A stretch of DNA of 64,000 nucleotides from Tolypocladium sp. Sup5 PDA-1. Taxonomy: Eukaryota > Ascomycota > Sordariomycetes > Hypocreales > Ophiocordycipitaceae. The stretch's first letter is position 1. Every line of letters begins with the position of its first letter. The notes below the pieces were generated by a model. The model saw nothing but the letters and a program-made list of their open reading frames with translations, was not told the origin of the DNA and made no database searches. Positions 51,001-62,055 of the stretch are shown piece after piece. Location: the NCBI GenBank assembly GCA_000750105.3, contig JPHH03000091.1, positions 1 through 64,000 of the forward strand, written 5' to 3'. The translations under genes were made by a program, and so were the position numbers.

Positions 51001-54000
51001 TCGCATGCCAATAACATCAGGTAGGCTTGTGACTCTGCTGTGGTCTTGGAGGCCAGGGTACATAGTGTTGCGGATAAGACTCGCAATCTCAGGACGCATG
51101 CGCCGCTGGACGTCGAGCTGCGCGATGGGCATGATCGGCAAGCCGGGCTCACCGGCAGCGAGTCTCTCGAACTGGCTCCTGTCTAACTGGTAGAGCATGC
51201 CCCTCGGTGTCTCGAGGCTGAGGGCGTAGTTGTTGATCTGCGGCCGGAGCTGCTGGTGATCGCCGATCTGGATGAAATGCTCGACGCCCGGCATCAAGGC
51301 CGAGATAACGTGAGCCTCCAGCACCTCGGCCGCCTCTTCGCAGACCACGATCTTTGCTCGTAGCTTTTGGAGAGTTGCAATGTCTCGGGCTAGCCCCGTC
51401 GTCGTGATGCCGATCACATCGGCCGTCAGGAGAGCCCTGCGATTGACCTCGCTATGTACCGAGTTCACACGATCGCGGAGTTCTTCAGACTGCTTGATGT
51501 CGGCAAACAGCTGTTCAGTTTCTTCACGTTGAATTTGCTCGAGCCAGTGCTCTGTTAAGATTCGCCGCTCGGATGGTAGCAGGGAGTTGACGTCTTGTTC
51601 GGCCATGACCACAAGCACATCCACATTCGGCTGGCCTGTTCGTGATTAGGACACAACCTTGCGATTCCCATTCTCCGAGCTCAACCACACTTCTAAGGGA
51701 TCCCTGCCAACGACGGTGAACCCGTCCATCTCGTCGTGGAACAGCTGGGGGTGTATCTTTGGGTGTCGCCGCTGAACGAATCGCTTCATGGCCGCCCATG
51801 GGAAGCCCTTCCGCATCTTATGCAGCGTTCCCAGTCTCTTGCCAGCTCTGGCCAGTTGTTCCTCGTGCTTTGAGTAGGTGCTGCCCAATATGTAACCCTC
51901 ATGCTTGGTCTTGAGAATGTTTTCGCTGACGGCTTTGAGATTGTGGCCTTCCAATTCGAGAGAGCGACTTTGTCCACCAATGCGGATGATCTTGTGAATG
52001 CCGACGGCCAATAGGTGTCGAAGGAACTGATCCAAAGCATGGTTCGTGTAACAGCTAATGCCGAAATTAGAGACAACGTTTACTCAACACCGCTGGGACG
52101 GGAGACCTACATGACTATGATTGGCCCGAGGCGTGCCGCCGTCTTGGAGGCAAGTAGGACTTGGATGAGCTTGACGCCAAGGAATGACTTGCCCGTTCCT
52201 GGTGGGCCTTGGATCAAGGCAAATTCGCGGGTAAGGGCACAAACTAATGCGCGGCACTGGCCACGGTCGAGGCTAGTCCGGGCCTCAAGCTCGTCGAGGA
52301 GCAACGGGTCGTCGGGCGACGCCGCTGAGGTTACAAAGAGGAGGTTCCCTTTGCCGTTGGCGATCGAATCCAGTGGAAAGGAAAAGCCTGGATGTCGCGC
52401 GTACCGTGGCGGAGCCGGATTGGCAACATGACCAGTCGTCTTGTTTGGATTCGGGACAGTCCACTCCTGGAAGGGCAGCTCCCCCACCCCAATCATCTTT
52501 TGCAGGTTCTGCAAGATGGGCGTGAAGGTCGCGGGGATTAGACCGGGCAGGGCAACCAAGACACCTTGACCCTTTTTGTGGTAGATCTGGGCCAACAGCT
52601 GCAGATCTCCGAGTTGGAGCCTGGCCAACTTCGCGACGATGGCTCCCATGTGGGATTTGGAGACGAGGTTCTGCTCTTGGGAGGCTTTCGCACCCTTTTC
52701 GCTGACGATCAGCAGCAGCGGCACGACATTCTCCTCGGCTGAGCAGAGCAGACAGATCAAGCCACCGGGCTCCAGCCTCTTCGAATTCTCCCACCAGCGT
52801 CGACGCACTTCAGCGCTCTTTGGGTACAAGTGGTGTGGAAGGGAGAAGGCGACGTGGACTTCGAACCCACGCTTGCCATCCACGGAAATGTGCGTAATTG
52901 ATGCATTCTGATACAGGTGGGCGCCCAGGCCTCGGCTGGGAAGTCGGGAAGGAGGCGTCCCGTCCTCGAAGGAAAGCATTACCGGGCTGAGGACGCCCTT
53001 GAGCGGACCGAAGATATCGTGGCGTAGGAGTCGGAAGTGCGTGTCGAAGTATCGTTGGACTGGATCGTCGTAGAAGTGGGATTGGCGACAGTCTGTGGAC
53101 GGAAGATAGTCTGGCTGGTCGCTGGTTACTTCGGCGGTGGTTGGGACTATGCTGATGCGGGTTATGTCCATGTCATCGTTGTCGTGTCTGCCCCCAGGAA
53201 GTGGCAGGTCGATTGGATAGACCGAGGGGACTGCGGCGAGAGGGATGGTATTCGGGTGCCCGTCCCCGCCGGTGGAGAGGTTCGTCATGAGGCCGTTGGA
53301 GAGGTTGACGATCTTGCGAAGCACGTCCAAACGCTCCCTCCGTGAAAGGTAAACCAGCCCTGAAACGGCTCCAGCCACATCAAGGATACCGAACAATTGT
53401 TCTAGTCGATCAAAGAGCACGGGCAAGTCGTCATGGAAGGAAGCCCGCTTCTCGCGGGAGCTGGTACATGGCCTCGAGAATGGCGCCAAGGCAGCGATCC
53501 AATCTCTCGGGGTTGCAACGGACCGGGTTCCGATCCGACGTGGCTAACAGGCTTTGGCAGAGGTCTAAGAAGAACGCAACAGCCCTCTCACCACGGGTGC
53601 CGCTGATGATGTTGTACAGCGTGCCGATACAAGTATCGATAGAGAGAGAGTCCAGGATAGCAGCGTGTGTGATAGCTCGCAGGAAGTCTTCGACAAGGTT
53701 GATTTCGAATCCGCCGTGGGATGCCACTCTGACCTTGAGGGTCAGGTGTAGATACTGGCATCCGAAGGTGTTCGTGCTATCATCGACGAGGTCTCTGACC
53801 AGCATTTGCTGGCTTTCGCGGCTTTCTCCGTTGAGAATCGCAAGAGCTCCTGACCAGATCTCTCTCAGGGTCAGTATGTTGTCCCTCTCCTGAGGTAATG
53901 GGCTTCTCCAAAGGAATCGCCTCCAGTCATTGTACTCCGTCCTGTCTTCATCTGCATAGGCTGGAGTACCATGACGGTCGCCTGATTGACGCACTCTCGA

Positions 54001-54246
54001 GCCATCGCCGCGGCTATCTTCGTGGGAGAACTTGCAGCTCGATCCAAACCGACACGTGCCGGGTCCTTGAAAGAACCGGCACGGATGGGACTGTGGTTGA
54101 GCTCGTCCTGGACGCGGCGAGTTACTCGAGAAAGGGCTACCTCGTCCGCGGCTGGCCTGGGTTCGCCAATTTCCTCGAGTGCGGCTAGTCTCTGCCATCG
54201 GGGACTGGGGTCTCCAAAGGAAGCAGGGAAGGATTGGGTGATGCAC
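48097..54246 (-). CDS. ZNFX1/Hrr1-like NFX1-type zinc finger SF1 RNA helicase
   Basis: Minus-strand gene of about 1,950 codons. Exons: 54198 (MAETSRTRG; an earlier ATG is 54246) to 52111, 52054-51691, 51630-49775, 49696-48281, 48219-48097. Introns are 56, 60, 78 and 61 nt. Order: CCCH finger (CRFFQGPGTCRFGSSCKFSH), N-terminal region, helicase with Walker A GPPGTGKS, motif II CEEAAEV, motif III GDHQQLRP, RRMRPEI, and motif VI LLSRAQHGMYLIGN; NFX1 fingers (CNHTCPKLCG, CGHTCPGTCG, CGHRCPGLCG); and an RZ-type finger rebuilt across the last intron (CPNGHTFAIGECG, then CHECG). Relatives (fission yeast Hrr1, Neurospora SAD-3, worm ZNFX-1) act in RNA silencing. Two frame breaks appear, near 53465 and near 50028. 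With everything else intact, assembly indels are as likely as loss of function. Confidence 0.8.
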
Positions 54247-54253
54247 TCATGGG

Positions 54254-54833
54254 GTGAGCTCGGAGGCAATTGATTGTCGAAGGGGAATGGAGACGTCGTT
54301 TTTGAAGGGTGTGAAGATGGACAAAGGAAGCTTCGGAGACTATGTAGGGGACGCCCTCATATCGTGGGTCGCAAGGCTGGGCGTTGCATTCGTTTGCCTG
54401 CAGGAGGCCACTACGTATCCACTTGGGCATCGAATCATGAGTGCCCACGTATTTCCTGCAAAAAGAAGTACTGATCATGTTGCAGGCTCTCTGATCAAAG
54501 GCCTAGTTGGCCCTTCCCCGTGGCTGCATTTGATGGTAAGTGGCTACAGTGTCTCAACCACAATAGGAGATTAGATTCGATTCAATTCTAAGCCTTTCAG
54601 TGGTCAACTTGTCAACAAACAAACGAACTTTTACCTCAGAGCGATATCCCAATACAAGCAATACATTGCCAATATGAGCATCCCCATATTGCATTGCCAC
54701 AATAGAAGTGGCCAAACAGATATAGCACAAGCCCAACACTTTCCGACACGGCACATTGTCCGCCTACTGTTGCATCTGAACCTGCATATTTGCCGAGAAA
54801 AAGGATCATCAAGTCCTGGTTCCAATGAGAGAG
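54254..54833. other. intergenic between convergent or tandem minus-strand genes
   Basis: Nearly 600 bases. Short plus-strand frames (54254-54574) have no motif. The stretch probably includes the helicase promoter (right of 54246) and the 3' end of the BTB gene. Confidence 0.35.
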
Positions 54834-55585
54834 CTAGGTCGAGTTAAAAGTAAAGGATTGACTTGGCCAGTGATTGGGGTATCTGAGGATGTGAATCCCC
54901 AGGAGAGGCACTTCAGCAAGGAGACACGCCGCATCGTCCTTGTGTATCAGACGCTCTTGGTGGTCATGGAAGACCTTGACCACGATGTCGCGTAAGCCTC
55001 TGTCGGAGTCTATGGTCGAGGTGTATACCTCGCGCGCAGCCTCGAAAAAGCTATCGGTGTTCCAGAGATTTCGAGCCGAGTTGCTGAAGTTCTCGATGGC
55101 AAGTGCCTTGAGTCCTTCAACCATGTACTTCTCGGCGAGTGCGTATACTCGGGCATGGAGGACGAGGACAGAGTCTGCGACGGAAGAGTTGTCCTGGAGG
55201 TTATGGCCCGGGTGGTGCGATTCTGCGGGTGTTGACAAGGAAAAGTCGTACATGAGGCGGTAGAAATACTGGAGCATACAGTCGACAGCATGAGGGTCGT
55301 CGCTAGAAAGGTCAATAGTTGCTTTAAACGGGCTCGTATGCGGCTCGTGAGATTTCCTGCCAAGGTCGTACTTGCAAGCCGCCTTCAAGGGTTTGGAGCG
55401 CCCGCAGATGAGAGACCAGTGTAGGTAGTAGTGCTTGCCAGCTACGACAGTCAGGTCGGAGTTCTCTCCTGTGTCGAAGAGTCTTATGTGACGAGGTTAG
55501 AGGCTTGGGTCAACATGAGAAGTATGGTTGCTTACTCTCCAAGTGAAGTCATGAGTTCTCTCTGCATCGTGTTCTGCAGAGCCAT
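54834..55585 (-). CDS. BTB/POZ domain protein
   Basis: Exons 55585-55536 and 55482-54834, joined by a 53-nt intron (GTAAGC, CTAAC branch, ATAAG), give 232 residues. The start MALQNTMQRELMTSLGELF is typical of fungal BTB proteins. Next come TGENSDLTVVAGKHYYLHWS, the first BTB strand and helix; KPLKAACKYD; then PFKATIDLSSDDPHAVDCML and QYFYRLMYDF, the conserved end of the fold. A helical C-terminal part follows (ARVYALAEKYMVEGLKALAI), as in most fungal BTB proteins. These proteins form dimers and often serve as cullin-3 adaptors; there is no second domain to suggest a target. The long frame upstream of 55585 is open but probably leader. Confidence 0.75.
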
Positions 55586-57165
55586 TGTGACTGGGTCAGC
55601 GGCTTTGGGGTCGACTTGCTCGCGAAAGAAGGTAGTTGAAGCTGTAGACGTAGGAACCGGTTTGAAAATTTCGGGGAAGGCAGCGCGGGCGACAGACGTA
55701 GATTCGAAGATGCGGTCGCGCAGCAACGACTGAAGGATTTGAACGAGCCTTTCGTTAGCAAAAGTGGACACAGCCAATTTATTTTGTTGAACTAGCTGTC
55801 GAATAGGCTTTTGTTTGCGCAGGCGGGCGTTGTCGAACTGGGTAAAGATGGCTCTGCAAGGAGAGCAGTAAACTCGCTTTCTGTCTGCCCTCGAGGGTTC
55901 CATGACATAGACGGATCGGAGAATGGAAGCGGAGCTGACTTGGAGATGGCGCAAAATAATAACCTGTGGCTTGGGTCCAAGATGCGTCGCGTAACCAAAT
56001 CCAAACTCGAACAGGCCCCTGTCTGCTTAGTCCGCTTCCCAGGGCGACTTGAATGCGGTGACAGTCATTCAAATCAAGCTCGGTCATGGCATCGAGGGCG
56101 GACTGAAACATGCAGCCAACTGCAGGTGCACAACCGGCCAGGGCTCCAATGACCACGAGCCACGCTCTGGCCCACTATTTGACCCTCCATTTCTGCACAT
56201 CAGGCCGCCGCCGACTTTGCCTTGCCAAAGGTCGCGGCCTCGCATCAAGACTGGTTGGTTACATCCTTGGCGGTTTCGCATGCACATCGCTCTCAGCCAA
56301 ACACTTGGGCATCAAGCCGCGGCAGATCCAAGGTAATTAATGGTACGGCCCGGGACGAAACAACCATCTCGGGAGTTGACTGCGAACGGGGCCATTCCAC
56401 GATCAAAGCACAGTTGGACAGAGCCAGCCGATCTGAAAGGTTCCTGCGAATCACATGGAGGGCTTCAAGCCCACGCTGCCCCAGTCAATCGAACCGCCGT
56501 GATGCTCAGGTTCGGGCGGGGTGGGCCATACTAGCGGTTGCAGTTCCGGAGAGCGGAGAGGCAAACGCACTTCCATTGTGGATCCTGTGCGCAGTCCGTC
56601 AAGTTGCTCTGGCGATTTTAGCATGGTGACGACGCTACCTAGCAGCGAGGTTGGGGCTGCAACGAAGTCTTACGATGTACCGATGCGCGCTATCATATCT
56701 CAGCTACATCTGGTCCCCCCTCTTTAACTCTCTTATCTCCACATGATAGGCACATCAGCAAGCGACCTTTTGAATTGGCGCCTGGTCTGATATACCAACG
56801 GTCACGTCTCAGCAGGCCCTGGGTCGGGCCGCTGAGACAAGGGGAAACAACGCGAGGCAGTGAGATGGTTTCAAACCCAGCCTATCATCGTGTGATATGT
56901 TGGCGAACTATCCTGCGTGTCAAGAGAGTTTTGGTCAATAGTGCATTCAGAGCATGGGTGCAAAACATGATACTGTCCGATCTCGTTCCAGCACATCTCT
57001 AGGTTTATGTCCAGTCACATTAAGCCCAATTATAGTGATCGTTCATCAAGAAGCATCAATCGATGCCAGGATAAATGTTTGACGTCCAACAAAGAGGCCA
57101 GGGCAATTAAAGCTCGCTGGGATAAGACAAAGAGCGAATATCTTTTTCGTATTGTTTATCCAAAT
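55586..57165. other. intergenic, nothing recognised
   Basis: About 1.6 kb with many overlapping short frames on both strands and no motif. The segment next to 55585 likely holds the BTB promoter. Confidence 0.35.
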
Positions 57166-57524
57166 CTAAATGGAACTGGTGCCATGAATGTTTCGCCAGT
57201 GCTTCTGCAAGTTGTACTTGCGCGTAAATATTTTGCTACACTGGTCGCAGACGAATTCTTCAGGGATAAACCAGCGCTGCTCAGCCCAAGGCCTGTGAGC
57301 AATCTCAACGTGTCGACGCATGTCTCGCTGCTCTGCTGTGGTATGATCGCAGCGAGGGCAGTTGACAGGCTTGACATGTGTCTTCATATGCTTCCTGTAA
57401 CCTGTCAGCTACAGTATAGTCAGTTGACGAGTGTGGGAGTAACATGCCTGAAAAGGCCCTTTTGTGGGAAATTGTCTTCGCAGTCGCAGATGTAAGCGAG
57501 GTTCGTAGAAACCTTCGTCGGCAT
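57166..57524 (-). CDS. small C2H2 zinc finger protein with a GC-AG intron
   Basis: Exons 57524-57448 and 57394-57166 give 101 residues. Three fingers are visible: the first spans the splice (YICDCEDNFPQKG then LFRKHMKTH), the second is CPRCDHTTAEQRDMRRHVEI plus AH, the third is CDQCSKIFTRKYNLQKHWRN plus IH. The 53-nt intron at 57395-57447 has donor GCATGT after AG, branch-like CTGAC and acceptor TTACAG. Only this splice completes the first finger, so the GC donor is well supported. The protein is little more than three fingers and probably binds DNA. An alternative is the end of a larger broken factor, since the minus frame upstream (57801-57409) stays open in another phase. Confidence 0.65.
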
Positions 57525-58082
57525 GACTGCTCCTCCTTGATATTTGGTGGAATAGGCGTGTGATATCCACGGGTCTGCCCAAGAGCCCCAAGCAGGAACA
57601 AGGCTTCATAGAATCTGCCCAGGAGTTTCTGATACGCGTCCAGTCTGGGAGTGCCGACGCGCTTCGGCGTAGCTTTGAATGAATATTGCCAACTAACTTG
57701 AACTGAGTTTGAAATTCTCGAGAAAGCCGTAGTGAGTTGCAAATTTCTTCAGAGAGAAGTACTTGGAAAGTGAACCAAAGGCCGGGAGTCAAATTATTCA
57801 ATATATAAGGTTGTACAACAGCATTCCTCGTTTCTTTTTGTACTCTACGTTCGACACTTCCGAATGTGGAGACCTGCGTATCAGTTGGGCATCAACTGGC
57901 TTCACTCCATCAAGCGCATTGCTCCGATGAACAGACAGACGTGTAGTATATGTGAGTCAAATATGGATTGGTTTACACATCCCGCTCCCAATGCTGATCG
58001 TGTCTGGGTGCCTGACAAGTGCCTCGTTGGGAGCTAACGCTCAAGCAATGTGGGAGTCCTACAAAGTACCCAGGAGACCCTC
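57525..58082. other. intergenic, nothing recognised
   Basis: About 560 bases with short frames only. A TATA-like ATTCAATATATAAGG lies near 57800. Confidence 0.3.
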
Positions 58083-58168
58083 TGACCTGCGGGATGCCCA
58101 CTGATCTGCGGGATGCCCACTGATCTGCGGGATGCCCACTGACCTGCGGGATGCCCACTGATCTGCGG
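58083..58168. repeat. 19-bp minisatellite, about 4.5 copies
   Basis: Units of TGAYCTGCGGGATGCCCAC repeat head to tail at 58083, 58102, 58121 and 58140, with half a unit at 58159. Units 1 and 4 have C at the variable position and units 2, 3 and 5 have T. No flanking repeat or spacer pattern suggests CRISPR. Confidence 0.9.
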
Positions 58169-59276
58169 ATGTCTAGGCATCAACCCACCATCCAATAACT
58201 TCCGTATCAGCGCCGCTGCGGCGGGACGATTGTGCTCTGCGCATCAGCTCCTCTCCGCAGAGCTCCTGGCGCGTTTTCAGTATTTGTGCAGTACAAAACG
58301 GAAACTGTTATCGATGTCGCATTCTGGAGAATTGTCTCAGCGGGACGGCGTCCTGTCTGGTTGCATCCGGTGCTTGCAAGAGACTTGCTGACCCAGCAGA
58401 AGTGCATGTATTTTGGTGATCTTGCCTACTGCGTGCGAAGTACTAGCGTATCTTAATCATCACTACCTGCAGGGGAGAGGGTCATGCAGGAAGCCGAGTG
58501 GCTGACCCCTTTGTTGAAGTAGTGGTGGGCTTCCACAAGCAATTATTGGCCGGATGCAACGCTGCCCAACTGTACCTGGACCACGTCATCGCCGCATATT
58601 CATTTGCATCAACGCGAAGTTGTCGTCTGGGTTGAGCAAGAGCCTTTTGGGGGGGGGGGGGGGGGGTAGCCCTAGACCCTTCAGCTTCTCTCCATCACTG
58701 GCTTTTGGTCACATATTCGTCTCTGGCGACCAGCAACTTCGGGCTGTTAGTAATATCGCTGTAACCGACCACCACCAACGGAGAAGTTTGCGCAGATGAG
58801 TTCATGAGCCCTCCGGGTACCGGGATCACCGGGACCACCAGGTGCTGGGGGCCCACCACGTCCGGCAGGAGCCGCGATGGGCGACGGATGTAAACTAAAG
58901 ATGCAGCTAATCCCACGTCGAGGGTGGATTCTCTGGGATAGAAGTGCGATCAGCAGATCGGGTATCAGCATTAGCGGTCTCACTTTGCGGGCTTGGACGC
59001 CGTGGTCGCAACTGTTGGCCACGGAGGCGCAGTAACAGCTGCGCTTCCCGCACTGGCGGTTTCAGGTTTTCATTATGAGAACTTGACGCATTCGGTAATA
59101 GCATCATGGTTGGAATGCAGTTGCATGCCGATGATTGGCGAGTTTGAAACAGCTAATCAGCATCAGTGGGTATAAAAACTTAGTATATGTAGGCCCGGAA
59201 TAAAGCCCTCATGTATATCCGAAGGCTTTCTAGGTAATTCGAACTCATACCACATATTTGAACAGAAAATCCAAAC
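58169..59276. other. intergenic with an 18-base G run
   Basis: Contains G18 at 58649-58666, a likely slippage site or assembly weak point. Frames at 58232-58456 and 58747-59022 have no motif. The last bases hold a TATA-like GGTATAAAAAC near 59169, well placed for the gene at 59277. Confidence 0.4.
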
Positions 59277-60257
59277 ATGGAGCTGGAGTGTACTGTTTGT
59301 GCCGAGATCAAGGGCGCCGCCGACTTTCCCAGATCCTCTGTATCTGAAGAGTGCGCACATAAATCGACAACTTGCCTCCACTGCATCGAATCTTCTATCA
59401 GATCCGAACTTCACAACAAATTCTGGAAAGAAATTGGGTGTCCCGAGTGCACCGCCGTGCTCAAGTATGAAGATGTCCAGCGCTACGCCGATGCGGAGAC
59501 ACGACAGAAATACGAGGACCTGTCCCTTCGGGACACCATCCAGCAGGACGATGACTTCATATGGGTATATCTTTCCCCCACCCCAGCCAATACCTTTTGT
59601 CATCACCCACTAATATTGTTTGCTTCTTAGTGCACCTCTGGCTGCGGCTATGGCCAGATTCATGAAGGTGGCCACGACCGACCAATAGTGAAATGCAACT
59701 CATGCGGCCACTTGACGTGTTTTCTCCACAAGATGCCCTGGCATAAGAGCTTGACATGTAATGAGTACGACGCGATGCAAGCCGACCCGGAAAACTTCCG
59801 GTCTCGTGTCGAGCGCGAGAACAAGGCGGCCGAGCAGGGAGCCGAGGCTCGTCGTGTCGAGGAGATCAAGGCTAGCGAGGAGAAGATCAGAATGACGACA
59901 AAGCGTTGTCCTGGATGCGAGAGGCATATTGAGAAAAATGGAGGATGGCAAGTCTTGTACCCTCGCCTGCTGTTCAGATCGACGGCCTCGCTAACTCAAG
60001 ACGGACGCCAGCTCACACATGACTTGTAAGATTCAATTTCCCTGTTCAATTCTCATTTCTATGTGGCGTTGTCAGGCGCTTAAGAGATGCTACGAGCCCC
60101 CAGAGAGTATCTCCGTCGTGCGGTTGCGCAGCTGTCAAATGAGTCGTCGCTTTGACACATACCATCTTGACTAGGTTTTAGCTGTGCGCACCAGTTCTGC
60201 TGGGTTTGTGGTGCAACATGGAGTACTTCCCACTCTTGCTGCGGCGGCCGCTTCTAG
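59277..60257 (+). CDS. RBR-type (RING-IBR-RING-like) E3 ubiquitin ligase-like protein
   Basis: Four exons (59277-59564, 59631-59947, 60012-60025, 60175-60257) give 233 residues. The first Cys module starts at residue 4 (CTVCAEIKG...CLHCIESS...GCPECTAVL). The IBR-like part is CTSGCGYGQIHEGG, then CNSCGHLTCFLHKMPWHKSL. A coiled stretch of acidic and basic residues follows (ENKAAEQGAEARRVEEIKAS). The last module is rebuilt over two introns: CPGCERHIEKNGGCSHMTC, then FSCAHQFCWVCGATW. Intron 2 has a GC donor with perfect GCAAGT, and only this splice yields GCSHMTC. The catalytic Cys of RING2 would be in HMTC. Such proteins transfer ubiquitin through a thioester. The protein ends soon after CWVC, so the tail may be shortened. 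Confidence 0.7.
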
Positions 60258-60348
60258 ACTTTTCAGTCATCTCTTGTTCCGGCTACGGCGGACTTACCAG
60301 TGTGGCCTTGACCGAATTGCTTATGCTAAGATACGATCCAAACTGTAG

Positions 60349-60512
60349 GTGTCAAGTGCTTGTACCAATTCTGTTGGGACTGCCTTGCGGACCACGAGAG
60401 GATCGTGATGACGGATAACAGCGCGCACAACGAGGACTGCCGGTTCCACACAAACAATATGCCCTGGCACGGCAGCGAACAGGAGAAACTGAGAGACAAT
60501 TACGCTGTATAG
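60349..60512 (+). pseudogene. spare C-terminal fragment of an RBR protein
   Basis: After a good acceptor (CTGTAG) the frame reads VKCLYQFCWDCLADHERIV and MTDNSAHNEDCRFHTNNMPW, ending in TAG at 60510-60512. QFCWDC repeats the RING2/IBR end seen at QFCWVC in the gene just upstream. It may be the true last exon of a longer isoform or the remnant of a second, tandem copy. Nothing between 60258 and 60348 encodes the preceding part of the module. Confidence 0.4.
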
Positions 60513-60672
60513 CAGCAGTGGGCAGTGGCCAGGAGCTTGTGGCAAGTTGGCCGTCTCCATCCCAGCTGATTTCCACAACCATCAACAGCATCACTGGGAG
60601 GTAGGCACGGGGAGCATGCGCAACTTCGGCGTCCGGGCGGGCGGGCGGGTGCGGCACCGCCTGGTAGAATAA

Positions 60673-60984
60673 TTAATCCTCAGTTCGAAAAATCCGAAGT
60701 GGCTCTTCTTCGTATTCAGGGCGGGTCTGACAGACCTGACAAGCACCGTCCTTACCCTGCCCTGATCGCGAAGCCGGCCTGCACTGAGACCAGTTTCGGC
60801 GCTTTGTGCTCCCACCACGATCGCAGACTACCCGTACAATATTTGGGTTTGCTATGTCGACAGTCTGGTTAATCACAGCGTAAGTGCCCGGTCTGAACTC
60901 GTAAGCGACGAGGCATTGACGGGTATAAACGTCCCCGCCGTCCTCGTGACAGGAAGTATAATGGTCTCGGTAGGCGGTGCACAT
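60673..60984 (-). CDS. small Cys-rich hypothetical protein
   Basis: A minus-strand frame of 103 codons. It starts MCTAYRDHYTSCHEDGGDVY, a Cys-Tyr-His-Cys opening known from several small fungal hypothetical proteins, and carries seven Cys in all, with CQVCQTR near the end. No signal peptide. The Cys/His pattern could bind zinc. It is plausible but short. Confidence 0.4.
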   Translation of the reverse strand: MCTAYRDHYTSCHEDGGDVYTRQCLVAYEFRPGTYAVINQTVDIANPNIVRVVCDRGGSTKRRNWSQCRPASRSGQGKDGACQVCQTRPEYEEEPLRIFRTED

Positions 60985-61078
60985 TGCACCGAACTTGTCG
61001 TCGAGTCAGCGCGCGCCTTTTCAGCCGACATACTAAACACTCACGGAAGAAGGCAGCCAAATCACGAATTGAGAATTT

Positions 61079-62055
61079 GTGGCCTTTTCGAATAAGATCA
61101 CCCGCTGGCTCAAACGGCCTAACATATTCCGGCCGCCTCCTCTTCAGGTCGGGGAGACGATCGTCGAAGCACAGACCGAGAAAGCCAATCCCCTACGCCG
61201 CGCCACGCTTGAGCGCCGAACAGCGGAGGACGACATCAGCGACCTTTGGATCCCAATTAGTACCCCGAGGCTTATCCCGTTCCCCAAAGAGGTGCCACTC
61301 GAAGAAGCACAGGGAGCGCTCCTGCGCGCAGGCCTCTACCTTCGCCATATCTCCCAGGCGCCAGTCCCAATCTGCAATGCGGCGTTTGCGCGTGGCAGAT
61401 ATATACCGCATAGAGTTTCATACCAACCCAAATGATATAGCTCCGAGAACGGTAAGAGTGCCTCCCCCGCAAGTCGTTCCATAACGTCCTCCTTGACGAG
61501 CCACTTGCGCGTAACCGAGGCTGGGCAGAATGCTGTGAACATCCCCAGAGACTTGGCTAGCTCCACATCGCTTTTCAAGCCCCTGCTCTCCTACCCTTGG
61601 GAGAGCGAGAGAAGCTAGCTCGACATGCTTTGACCGTTCAAGAGGCCCATGATCGTGAGGGGTTGGCCCGCCGTGGGACTCTGTTGCTAGATCTGCTGAA
61701 ACGAAAGCATCCATATGGTTGCGACTGGCTCCAGTGCCACTGTGTCTCGTCCAGTTGTGCCGAAGTTCTCGCTGCTGAGCAGCTCTATGATTCGCATCTG
61801 GAAACTCGCGTGTTGTTCAAACGGAATTTTGCGACATTGGATAGTAGGCCAACTCGTGTGCTTCCAGATAAGGATTGGATTGGAAACCATCTCAAGCATC
61901 TTAGACGTAATCTCGACCTCATTGAAGCATATGAATTTGCAATCTGGCGCGTCCGTCACGAGAAGGCTCGCCTGTCTTTATTAGCAAAGACCACCAACGA
62001 GGCGAGGGCGACGCATCTACCTACCATGCAGGATAACCTGGTGCTGTATATATAG
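61079..62055 (+). other. possible decayed coding region
   Basis: Several frames on the plus strand look protein-like in turn: NPLRRATLERRTAEDDISDL (frame from 61079), then NIPRDLASSTSLFKPLLSYP (around 61540), then LARHALTVQEAHDREGLARR and HLKHLRRNLDLIEAYEFAIW (61597-62055). None begins with ATG. On the minus strand MFTAFCPASVTRKWLVKEDV (61336-61578) is also reasonable. A broken gene on the plus strand is the simpler reading; no family is recognised. Confidence 0.2.

Noticed and set aside
58083..58168. Short CRISPR-like array
   Set aside because: Units are contiguous with no spacers, and the genome is eukaryotic.
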